DNA of 64,000 nt from Candidatus Tanganyikabacteria bacterium (GTDB taxonomy: Bacteria > Cyanobacteriota > Sericytochromatia > S15B-MN24 > VGJW01): contig VGJW01000011.1 in assembly GCA_016867265.1 (NCBI GenBank), positions 1 to 64,000 on the forward strand, written 5' to 3'. Below the pieces are notes generated by a model that did not search any database, had not been told where the DNA came from, and was given only the letters and a program-made list of their open reading frames with translations. Positions 18,039-26,814 of the stretch are shown here, piece after piece; within the stretch, counting starts at the first letter, position 1; the number at the start of each line of letters is the position of its first letter. A program made the position numbers and the translations under genes.

Positions 18039-18890
18039 TCACCGCTCTGCAGCCAACCGTTCCAGGCGACGTACCCGATCGGCCATGGGCGGATGGGTAC
18101 GGAACAGGCCCTCGAACCAAGCGCCCGCGCGCAACGGATCGACGATGTAGAGGTGTGCGGAACCGGGCGCGACATGGGCCATGGGCGAGCGCTCCGCTTC
18201 GCGCTCGAGGCGGAGCAAGGCGTCCGCAAGGGCCAACGGCTGACCGGTCATGCGGGCTGCTGCGGCATCTGCCTCGTATTCCCGGGTCCGCGAGACGGCC
18301 ATGCGCACCAGAACGGCTGCAAGAGGCAGCAGGATGGCAAGCAACAAGGCCGCCCACGGCGGGGGGGCATCCTCATCCCCTCGCCCCCCTCCCAGGATGG
18401 CGCCCCACCTGGCCAGGTCCGCAAGGAAGCCGATGGCCGCCGCCAAGGATGCCGCCATGGCCATGGCCAGCGTGTCCCGATTGCGGATGTGGGCCAGCTC
18501 ATGAGCCAGAACCCCACGCAGGGCATCCGGCGGCAACGTACGCAGCAGGCCCTCGGTCACGGCCACGACGGCGTGAGCCGGGTCCCGGCCCGTGGCGAAG
18601 GCATTGGGGGTATCCTCCGGAATCAGGTAAAGGGCGGGCATCGGCAGCCCCTCCCGGGCCGCAAGCTGCGCCAGCAGATCATGAACGCCAGGCGCCTCGT
18701 CCGGCGCCAAGGGCACGGCGCCGCTCGTCGCCAGCACGATCCTGTCTGAAAACCACCAACTGCCAAGATTCATCGCCAGCGCCAGCACGAGGCCGATGGC
18801 CGCCCCGTTGCTGCCCCCGAGCGAACGTCCCGCCACGACGAGCAAGCCGGAAAGCAGCACGAGCAGGATCAGGGTCTTGATCTGGTTCAC
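18039..18890 (-). CDS. htpX: HtpX-like membrane zinc metalloprotease (M48)
   Basis: 283 residues. Two N-terminal membrane helices are followed by a zinc-binding HELAH motif (His130, Glu131, His134). The third ligand is a glutamate in REYEAD (about 204), and two more hydrophobic helices lie at about 145-160 and 180-198. This is the usual HtpX layout: a cytoplasmic-facing quality-control protease. Converges directly on the hook-like gene (stops abut). Confidence 0.93.
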   Translation of the reverse strand: MNQIKTLILLVLLSGLLVVAGRSLGGSNGAAIGLVLALAMNLGSWWFSDRIVLATSGAVPLAPDEAPGVHDLLAQLAAREGLPMPALYLIPEDTPNAFATGRDPAHAVVAVTEGLLRTLPPDALRGVLAHELAHIRNRDTLAMAMAASLAAAIGFLADLARWGAILGGGRGDEDAPPPWAALLLAILLPLAAVLVRMAVSRTREYEADAAAARMTGQPLALADALLRLEREAERSPMAHVAPGSAHLYIVDPLRAGAWFEGLFRTHPPMADRVRRLERLAAER

Positions 18891-18951
18891 GGGAATCCCC
18901 TCCGAGATGCAGACGCCCGAAGCCTCCCCCGTGTTTCACCCGGCAGCGCCA

Positions 18952-19731
18952 TCAACCCTGGCGCAACAGACGCACGACTTCACGAACGGCAGGCTCCATC
19001 CCTGCTTCAAGCGCGCGGACCAGCACGGCATGGCCCACGTGCACTTCCTCGAGGCCCGGCACGGTCGCCAAGGCAGGCAAGGCGGCAAGGCCCAATCCGC
19101 GGCCGGCGGCCACGCCCAGACCCCGATCCGTGGCCACCGAGGCCGCTGCGGCCAGCTGGCCCAAGGCGTGGGCCGGATGGCCCCCACCCTTCAGGAACCG
19201 ACCCTCCAGCAAGGCCTCGATCTCGTCGGGTGGCGACCAGCCCGGCCGCAGCACCGTCCGGGCATAGTGCGCCGTATCCAGTTCGACACCATCGAGGCCA
19301 GCGTCCGCAGCAGCGAGGACCTGCTCAGGGTCGGCCGCCACAAAGGCCACGACACGGATACCGGCATCTCGCAGGCGTGCCGCGACGGGAGCCATGGCCG
19401 ATGCCGCCTCCGTAAGGTCCAGCGCGGGGGCCATGCCCCCCGAGAGGGCGTCTTCAGGCACCAGGGTGACCTGGTCGGGCTGGATCCACGCGAGCTCATC
19501 CAGACGTGCTCCGAACGGGGAAACCTCGATGTTGAGGCAGCCACGCACCAACGCACGCAACATGCGGAGGTCCCGGCCAGTCGAGACCGAGTCACGGGAG
19601 GAGAGCGCGACGCTGATGCCGTCCGCCCCGCCCGACTCTGCCCGCATGGCCAGGGCAACCGGGTCCGGATCCCGTCCCCCCCGGCCCGATCGCAGCTGCA
19701 GAAGACCATCGAGGTGGACGGACAGGCGCAT
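18952..19731 (-). CDS. PdxJ-fold protein with altered active-site residues
   Basis: 259 residues, homologous along its length to pyridoxine 5'-phosphate synthase: the PDPVALAMRAESGGADGISV, NIEVS, DAGIRVVAF, GVELDTAHYA and EEVHVGHAVLVRALEAGM segments align with it. However, several key residues of PdxJ differ. The N-terminal NIDHI is replaced by HLDGL (histidine to glycine), the ITVHL histidine is alanine (about residue 42), and the NAGHGL histidine is arginine (VAAGRGLG). The catalytic glutamate in NIEVS is kept. It may be an inactive paralogue or have a new reaction. The ATG overlaps the stop of the tetratricopeptide gene by one base. Confidence 0.75.
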   Translation of the reverse strand: MRLSVHLDGLLQLRSGRGGRDPDPVALAMRAESGGADGISVALSSRDSVSTGRDLRMLRALVRGCLNIEVSPFGARLDELAWIQPDQVTLVPEDALSGGMAPALDLTEAASAMAPVAARLRDAGIRVVAFVAADPEQVLAAADAGLDGVELDTAHYARTVLRPGWSPPDEIEALLEGRFLKGGGHPAHALGQLAAAASVATDRGLGVAAGRGLGLAALPALATVPGLEEVHVGHAVLVRALEAGMEPAVREVVRLLRQG

Positions 19732-22700
19732 CACCGGGCAGGTTCCCCCATGAGATCAAGCGCACAGCGCACCTCGAGGGCCAGTTCGCTGTCGGCCTCG
19801 AGCAGAGCGTGCGCCCGCACGAGATGAACGCGCGCCTCTTCGGCACGGGTCTCGCGGAGCAGGCCGAAGCCAAGCCGGGCAAGGGCTTCCGGTTCGTCCG
19901 GATTCAGCACGAGAGCCTGCCCCCATGCAGCCATCGCCTCATCTTGCTGGCCCTGGCCCGCGCAGATCCGCCCTAGCGTGACGTGGTACCTCGACACGGC
20001 TCCGTGCACGACGGCATTGGTCGCCGCTCGGCGCGCCTCCTCGTGCTGGCCGAGGTCGTGGAGCAGACGGGCCAACTCGTGCCAGCCTTCTGCGTGGCGA
20101 GGATTTCGGGCCACGAGGTCCCGGTAGGTCTCGAGCGAAGCGCGCTTCTCGTAGCGCGCCTCGAATGCCTGGGCAAGGTCGAACATCGCCTCAGGATCAT
20201 CCGGCACGACATCGAGAATCGCCTGCGCCCAATGCACGACATCTCCTGGCTCCGCCCGCTCACGTGCGATTCGCGACAGGGCACGAAGGGACGCCAGATC
20301 GCCGGGGCTCGCCGCGACGACCCGCTTGAGCGCTGCCTCGGCCCGCTGGGGATGGCCGACCTGACGGTAGACATCGGCCAGGCGATGGCAGAGGTCGACA
20401 TCGTCCGGTTTCTGATCGACGGCCTTCTCGAGACTGTCTGCGGCACCGAGCAGATCACCCAGCATCAGCCTCGCCTCGCCGATGGATCGCAGGGCCTCGG
20501 CATCGCGTGGATGTTGCCTCAGGACCAACTGCCACCACTGGTGGGCCGACCGGGCATCGCCATGGACCATGCACGCCTTGCCGAAGTGCCGGGCGAGGAT
20601 GGCGAACAGCTCGAGCCCACGGGGATGCCGGCTCTCGCGGCGAAGCAGCTCTTCGAGGTGCTGCCAGGCCGTATCGGCCTCACCATCCTGCCAGGCAGCC
20701 TCGGCGAGGCCCAGCAAGGCGCCGCTCTGGACATTGCCGCGGCTGACCAGTACCGCGAAACGCTCCCGAGCAGCAGCCACGAGGCCGCGATCCAGATCCA
20801 GCCACGCCCGCTCCTCGAGCGTCGCGAGATCGTCCGGATCGAGGGACAGCGCCCGGGACAACGCGGCCTCGGCCTCGTCGAACCGCCCCTCGGCGCGGGC
20901 AATCGCCCCAAGGGCCCTGTAGGCCTCGAGGTCCTGGGACACGATGCGCAGCAGGGCCTGCCAGGACTCACGGGCCGCCTCGTGACGACCTTCGCGAGCC
21001 GCAGCGCGCGCCAGACGGCGGCAAACCTCGCTGCCGAGGGTCAAGGCCCGGGCATGGCCGGATCGCCGCGTCAGAACCCGGTCCAGGTGATGCCAGGCCA
21101 CGACGTCCTGACCCTGCCTGACCGCCATCTCGGCTGCGGACAGCCAGTCCTCTTCCGGTCGGTCTGCCACCTCGGCCGCGGCCAGCACCGCATCCATGGC
21201 TTCACCGACGCGACCGCCACGCTCGAGCAGCGCGGCCAGCGCGCGGTGCGCACGGGCCATGGCGGGTTGACGCTCGATCACGCCACGGATGATGTCGACA
21301 GACTCGGCCGGCTGCTCGACCGCAACCAGGACAGCCAGCTCGAGCCAGCCCTCGTCGTCGCGGGGATGTCGGGCAAGCCATGGCCGGAGCAGCGCCTCTG
21401 CATCCTCGACCCGACCTTCGCGACCATGCAGCGTCGCCAACTCGAAGACCGCCTCGCGGTCCTGCGGCGCAAGGGCCAACTGGACCTGGCGGTAGACCAA
21501 GGCCGACCCGAGATCGCCCTCGCGATCGGCGGCCTGCGCCATTTCCCGGGCCATGCGACCGGCAACCTTCCTCGCCTCGGGACGCGCACCGTGTGCATCC
21601 AGCAAGCGCTGTGCCACCACCCAGCCCTCATCGAGGCGCCCGGCCTCGAGACAGACGCCCGCCACGGCCATCAGGGCCTCACGCTCGAGATCGGGGTCAC
21701 CCTCGGCCTCGGCAAGGACGACCTCGCTCAGCGCGAGTGCCTTCTCGACCTGTCCGGAACGCGCCAGCCACATCATCTCGAGCCGACGATGCGTCCCATC
21801 TACCTCACCGACCTGACGCATCTGCTCCAGAACGCGACCGGCCTCACGCGTGCCCTCTGCCGCCATCATGCCGAGGCAGACGATTCTCAGACGGTCGACC
21901 CGCGCGTGGACGATCACCGTGACCTCTTCCCACTGGCGCACGGCTGCTTCGTGCCGGCCCGCACCGGCCAGTTCCTCGGCCCTGCTGCGTCCCGCCTCCC
22001 ATGCCAGCTCGGCCGCGACCAGCGAATGCGGATGCCTTGCAAGGACCCGCCCGGTCCAAAGCCAGGCACCAGCAGCATCGCCACGATCGAGGCCTTGCTC
22101 GGCGAGCGCGCACCCGACGCGCTCCGTGCCATAGGTCGCATGGTGGTCTTCCCAGAGTGCCAGGGCCTCTTCGGATCGTCCTGCGGCAAGCAGGGCACGG
22201 CCAAAGGCCACGACGGCCTCGGGGTCCTCCGGACGGTCCTCGTGCAGGACGCGCAGCATGTCGAGGGCCTCATCCTCATGGCCCAGCGCCAGACCCAGTC
22301 GGGCCGCAGCGGCAAAGGCCTCGCGATCCTCAGGGAGCATCCGACCCACCTTGAGCCATGTCTCCCGAGCTGCGCGAAGGTCACCCGCCGCCTCGGCATG
22401 GGCCGCCTGCCACCGCAAGACATCCACGAACGAACGCTGCAGCAACCCCTCGGCAAGACCCGCGTCGCGGGCGCGCGACCAGACTTCGTCCACGGCCTCG
22501 TCCACACCCGGCCCTGCAAGGTCCTGGCGATCCAACCTCCGTATCAGTTGCAGCGCCGCCCACGCGGCCTCCCGCTCGGGACGACCCGAGATGGCATCGT
22601 GGCGTTGGTCAAGACGGTCGAGCCAAGGTCGCGCCGCACCCAGATCACCGACGGCAAAGGCCAGGCGCGCCGCGGCCAAGGCGTTCTCGGCAGCCTCGAC

Positions 22701-25700
22701 CGGGTCCCCGGGAGCGACCTCGAGACGCTCACGCAGCGAGAGGGCGTTCCGCAGGTCTCCCAGTTTTTCGAAGGCCTGCGCCGCCGCAAGGCCAATCAGG
22801 CGCTCACCCGGCAGCACGTCCCACAGGTCCCGCAGGATGGCGGCTTCGATCTCACCGTCACCGAGGCGCCGTGCCGCATCGAGGCCCAGCCGCAGCAAGG
22901 GTGCGTGCGGCACTCCGATGGAGGCAAGCTGTGACCACAGGTGGAGAATGTCGCGGTCCCGTCCCTCGAGCCGGGCACCCTCGGCCAGCTTGACCGCCGC
23001 GTGCTCCAGCAGGCGACGCTCCTCGTCACCGGGACGCCCTTCGCGTCCCATGGCCATCACCGCGTCACGCACGGCGGCGTGGTCCTGAATCGCAGCCCCG
23101 AGCCGAGCCTCGGCGAGGCGCAGGCCCTCGGCACGAGGGTCTCGGATGCGCGCCTCCGCCAGTGCGCGTGCCGCATCGTCGTGACGGCCCGCGACCTGCA
23201 TCGCCTCAGCCTCGAGAATGCACCACCGGGCCGCATCCGGCTCCATCAACGCCAGCTCCCCGTACAGGCGCGCCGCATCAACGGGCCGGTCCATCCGTCG
23301 CAACAGGTCGGCGTAGGCCGCGCGCGCCAGACGGTCGGTGGGGCGCAGGACCAACAGGCGATGCAGCCAGACGGCCTGCTCCCCGTCGGGCTGCGACACT
23401 CCCGCGGCTTCCCGTGCCAGCTCTGCCATTGCCGTCCCCGTCTCCGGGTCATCCGGCTGCAGCGCTTCGAGGCGCTGCAACGCAGCCCACGCCTCGGCCA
23501 GGCGACCGGTAGCCCTCAAGGTCCTTGCCAGCAGAAAAAGGGCATCCGGATGGCCCTGGAGTGCCGGGCCGAGTCCCTCCAGCCAAGTCAGGGCCTCCGC
23601 GGGGCGACCGGCCTGCCACGCCGCTGAGGCCAGCAACCACGCAGCGGAAGGTTCCTTGGCCACCGGGGACAGGACCTGCAGGGCCTCGTCATGCTGGCCG
23701 CGCGACGCCAGGTACTTGCCCAGATAAAGGGCTGCCTCGACGTCCGCGGGCTGCGCCACGAGCAGGGTGCGTGCAGATTGTGCGGCATCCTCGAGTTGGC
23801 CGGCCGCACGGTGGAATTGCATCAGGCGGCGCTGTAGCGCCACATCGTCGGGAGCGAGGCGCTGGGCCTTCCGCCACCAATCGAGTGCACCCAGTGCATC
23901 GCCGGAAGCCTGCGTCGCCTCTGCCGCAGCCACGGCCGCATCCAGCGCAAGCGCCCGGGCGGCCGGGTCACCGTCGCGCGCTTCGCCGAGGAGATCCCAC
24001 GCCCCGGCACCATCCCCGGACAGAATCCTCGCCCGGACGAGCGCCAGACGCACGGCAGCATCTCCCGGATGTTCCCGGAGCAGTGCCTCCAGACGCTCCC
24101 GACCCGCAGGGACCGCCCCGAGCTCGAGATCGATCAGCCCGAGTGCCACGGCAACCCGGGGATCGCCTCCCTCGACGGCAGCCGCAAGGCGCTCCCGGGC
24201 CGTCGAGAGGTCCCCGGAACGCCGGAACCGCTCAGCCAGGAACAACGCTGCCTCACCAGCCGTGGGGTCGAGGGCGAGCCAGGCCGTGGCTGCCTCGACA
24301 GCCTCGGACTGCGCGCCGATCCGGGCATAGGCATCCCAGAGTCCCCGACGCACCGAGGCGTCTTCGGGCTCGAGAACGACAAGGCGCTGCCACCAAGCGA
24401 TCGCACCTGCCGGCTCCTGCTCGGTCGCAAGGGCACGCAGGGCCGAACAAGCGATTTCATGGGCCTCACGGCGTGCAGGATCCTGCGCCAGCACGCGACG
24501 GGCATACTCCCAGGCCTCGAGCGGTTGGCCCGACACCAGTGCATCCCGGGCGAAGCCCAGGACCGCCGGGACATGATCCGCATCCAAGTCCATCAGTCGC
24601 TCGTAAAGCTGGTACGCCTCCTGCCGACGACCAACACCCCACACCAGGTCGGCGAGGGCCCCGAGCGTCGCCACGTCATCCGGCTCGAGGGCAAGGACTT
24701 GGCGGTAGCAACGTTCGGCCTCGACCGTACGCCCTCCCGTCGCGGCCAGATCGCCGAGGGCTGCCAAGGCCTCGCGATCGTCCGGCTGCTGGACCAGGAC
24801 ACGCTGCCATGCCTCTTCGGCACCCAGGCGATCCCCGGCGCGCGCCCGCGCCGCAGCAAGGCTTCGCAACGCGCCGCGATCCCCCGTCAGGGCAACGACC
24901 CGCTCGAGGTGGTCGGCCACCGCCAGCAAGTCGCCCTTCCGCGAAGCCTCATCGGACAGGCCCTGGTGGGCACGGGCCGTCAGGCTCCGGGCCAAGGCCG
25001 CATCGGCGTGCGCGGCTTCATGGGCTTCGAGGATGGTCAGGGCATCGTGCGGGAACCCGAGTTCCAACAATACGCCGGCCAGTTGCAAGGCAACCTGCGC
25101 ACGAAGCAGCGCATCTTCAGGCCGAACCTCGATCGAGAGCGCCTGCTCAAGGCTGTGGCGTGCCGCCTCGGCCTGTCCCCTGGCCTGCTGGACGGCGCCG
25201 AGGTCGGCCCAGTGCCGCATGGCCGGCGCCAGCGCCACCAGGCGCTCGAGCACCCGCAGGGCTTCCGTGGTCGCACCGCGACGACCATAGAGACCGGCGA
25301 GCAGGTCAAGGACCTGGACGTCGTCCGGCTGAAAGACCAGAAAGCGCTCCCACCACAGCAGGGACACGGCATCCGCATCCGCATCGGCCGGAGGATGGAG
25401 CGCGAAGCGGCGACACAGCGCGGCCCCCTCCGTACGCACCTCCGGCGCGTCGGGGTAATGATCCGCCACGGCCTGCAGGGCTTGCCACGCCTCTTCATTA
25501 CGGCCTGCCGCCTGATGGACGCGCACGAGCATGAGCTCCGCATCGAGGGCGGCTTCGCGAATGCCAAGGGCCTGTCGGGCCAACGCCTCGGCACGATCGA
25601 GGCGCCCTTCCTCGACGCAAAGGTCCGCCAGCAGGAACAGGACGTCCTTGCGCCGGGGCTGCCGGCCGAGGAAGACCTCGAGTCCCGCAATGGCTTCCAC

Positions 25701-26699
25701 ACGGTGTGCCGCACGGACCCGGGCGCGGGCCAGCGCAAGCGCCGCATCGACATCATCCGGGCGGGCGGTGGCGCAACGTTCCAGGTAAGGCAGGGCACGC
25801 GGCACCAGGTCCATCAGGACGTACAAGTCAGCCAAGCGCTGTTGCAGGGGTGCGTCCTCGGGCCGCAACTCGGCGAGGGCCTCGAGCCAGCGGGCTTCGG
25901 CCTTGCGATCCCCCGCGTGGGCCGCCGCCTCGACGAGTCGCCCGAGGTAGACGGCGTCGCGGGCCCTGTACGGCACGAGCCGCTCGAGCCAGCGTGCCTC
26001 GCCGGCCAGGTCACCATCCAGGGCTGCACGGGCCGCACCCTGCTCGACGAGGCGCTCCACCAGGCCTTGGACACCCAGGAACTCGGGATCGACCGCACGG
26101 ACCCGATCCAGCTCGGTCCAGGCTTCCTCGGGCTGGCGCTCGAGCAACCATTCCGCCCGCAGGAGACGTGCAGGAAGCAAGTCGGGACGACGCCGCACGA
26201 GACCCTCGATGGTCGCCAGCGCCCGATCGGCATCACCGCTTTCCCTGTAGGCCCGGGCCAGCTGGAACCAGCCATCCTCCTGGTCAGGCCTGGCCACGAC
26301 GAGACGATGGAGCACGCCAAGGGCCGCCTGCTTCTGGCCCGTCTGGTGGTGCACCCACAACAGGCTCTCGAGCGCAGGAACAAGCATTGGATCGATACGC
26401 AGGGCACGCTCGAAGGCCTGCTCGGCATCTGCCAGGCGCGTGGCTGCGGCCAGAGAGACGCCGTGGTTGTAGGCCAGCTTGGCATCTTCAGGCCGCCTCG
26501 CGGCCAGCAGTCCGTATTGCTCGGCAGCAGCCGCAGCCTCTCCTGCAAGGTGCAGGGTCGCAGCGAGGGCGACACGTGCGTCATCCGCTGCCGGATCGGC
26601 CTTCAAGGCGCGTTCGAATGCCAGGCAGGCTGCCTGATGGTAGCCCCGGTCGCGGTGCGCCAGGCCTTCCTGGTAGTGGGTCTGTGCGTCTGGATGCAT
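19731..26699 (-). CDS. Very large tetratricopeptide-repeat protein (about 2,322 residues)
   Basis: The ATG at 26699 has GGAGAAG just upstream, so the 43 preceding residues in the longer frame are not used. The entire protein is built of TPR units (recurring W-x2-L-G-x2-Y-x8-A-x3-F and ALxxDP signatures), with room for up to about 65 repeats of 34 residues. There is no signal peptide, membrane segment or catalytic domain, so this is an intracellular solenoid scaffold. Codon usage is high-GC like its neighbours. It ends in PdxJ-fold gene overlap, so both are probably one operon. Partners unknown. Confidence 0.85.
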   Translation of the reverse strand: MHPDAQTHYQEGLAHRDRGYHQAACLAFERALKADPAADDARVALAATLHLAGEAAAAAEQYGLLAARRPEDAKLAYNHGVSLAAATRLADAEQAFERALRIDPMLVPALESLLWVHHQTGQKQAALGVLHRLVVARPDQEDGWFQLARAYRESGDADRALATIEGLVRRRPDLLPARLLRAEWLLERQPEEAWTELDRVRAVDPEFLGVQGLVERLVEQGAARAALDGDLAGEARWLERLVPYRARDAVYLGRLVEAAAHAGDRKAEARWLEALAELRPEDAPLQQRLADLYVLMDLVPRALPYLERCATARPDDVDAALALARARVRAAHRVEAIAGLEVFLGRQPRRKDVLFLLADLCVEEGRLDRAEALARQALGIREAALDAELMLVRVHQAAGRNEEAWQALQAVADHYPDAPEVRTEGAALCRRFALHPPADADADAVSLLWWERFLVFQPDDVQVLDLLAGLYGRRGATTEALRVLERLVALAPAMRHWADLGAVQQARGQAEAARHSLEQALSIEVRPEDALLRAQVALQLAGVLLELGFPHDALTILEAHEAAHADAALARSLTARAHQGLSDEASRKGDLLAVADHLERVVALTGDRGALRSLAAARARAGDRLGAEEAWQRVLVQQPDDREALAALGDLAATGGRTVEAERCYRQVLALEPDDVATLGALADLVWGVGRRQEAYQLYERLMDLDADHVPAVLGFARDALVSGQPLEAWEYARRVLAQDPARREAHEIACSALRALATEQEPAGAIAWWQRLVVLEPEDASVRRGLWDAYARIGAQSEAVEAATAWLALDPTAGEAALFLAERFRRSGDLSTARERLAAAVEGGDPRVAVALGLIDLELGAVPAGRERLEALLREHPGDAAVRLALVRARILSGDGAGAWDLLGEARDGDPAARALALDAAVAAAEATQASGDALGALDWWRKAQRLAPDDVALQRRLMQFHRAAGQLEDAAQSARTLLVAQPADVEAALYLGKYLASRGQHDEALQVLSPVAKEPSAAWLLASAAWQAGRPAEALTWLEGLGPALQGHPDALFLLARTLRATGRLAEAWAALQRLEALQPDDPETGTAMAELAREAAGVSQPDGEQAVWLHRLLVLRPTDRLARAAYADLLRRMDRPVDAARLYGELALMEPDAARWCILEAEAMQVAGRHDDAARALAEARIRDPRAEGLRLAEARLGAAIQDHAAVRDAVMAMGREGRPGDEERRLLEHAAVKLAEGARLEGRDRDILHLWSQLASIGVPHAPLLRLGLDAARRLGDGEIEAAILRDLWDVLPGERLIGLAAAQAFEKLGDLRNALSLRERLEVAPGDPVEAAENALAAARLAFAVGDLGAARPWLDRLDQRHDAISGRPEREAAWAALQLIRRLDRQDLAGPGVDEAVDEVWSRARDAGLAEGLLQRSFVDVLRWQAAHAEAAGDLRAARETWLKVGRMLPEDREAFAAAARLGLALGHEDEALDMLRVLHEDRPEDPEAVVAFGRALLAAGRSEEALALWEDHHATYGTERVGCALAEQGLDRGDAAGAWLWTGRVLARHPHSLVAAELAWEAGRSRAEELAGAGRHEAAVRQWEEVTVIVHARVDRLRIVCLGMMAAEGTREAGRVLEQMRQVGEVDGTHRRLEMMWLARSGQVEKALALSEVVLAEAEGDPDLEREALMAVAGVCLEAGRLDEGWVVAQRLLDAHGARPEARKVAGRMAREMAQAADREGDLGSALVYRQVQLALAPQDREAVFELATLHGREGRVEDAEALLRPWLARHPRDDEGWLELAVLVAVEQPAESVDIIRGVIERQPAMARAHRALAALLERGGRVGEAMDAVLAAAEVADRPEEDWLSAAEMAVRQGQDVVAWHHLDRVLTRRSGHARALTLGSEVCRRLARAAAREGRHEAARESWQALLRIVSQDLEAYRALGAIARAEGRFDEAEAALSRALSLDPDDLATLEERAWLDLDRGLVAAARERFAVLVSRGNVQSGALLGLAEAAWQDGEADTAWQHLEELLRRESRHPRGLELFAILARHFGKACMVHGDARSAHQWWQLVLRQHPRDAEALRSIGEARLMLGDLLGAADSLEKAVDQKPDDVDLCHRLADVYRQVGHPQRAEAALKRVVAASPGDLASLRALSRIARERAEPGDVVHWAQAILDVVPDDPEAMFDLAQAFEARYEKRASLETYRDLVARNPRHAEGWHELARLLHDLGQHEEARRAATNAVVHGAVSRYHVTLGRICAGQGQQDEAMAAWGQALVLNPDEPEALARLGFGLLRETRAEEARVHLVRAHALLEADSELALEVRCALDLMGEPAR

Positions 26700-26814
26700 G
26701 AATCTTCTCCAGTTCCGCACGGCCGTCCCTGCACGCCTGGTCGGGGTACACTGGCTCGTGCGGACCTGATGCCCTGTGTGCCGACCATGGTGGCGCCGGC
26801 AGGACGGGTTCGCA

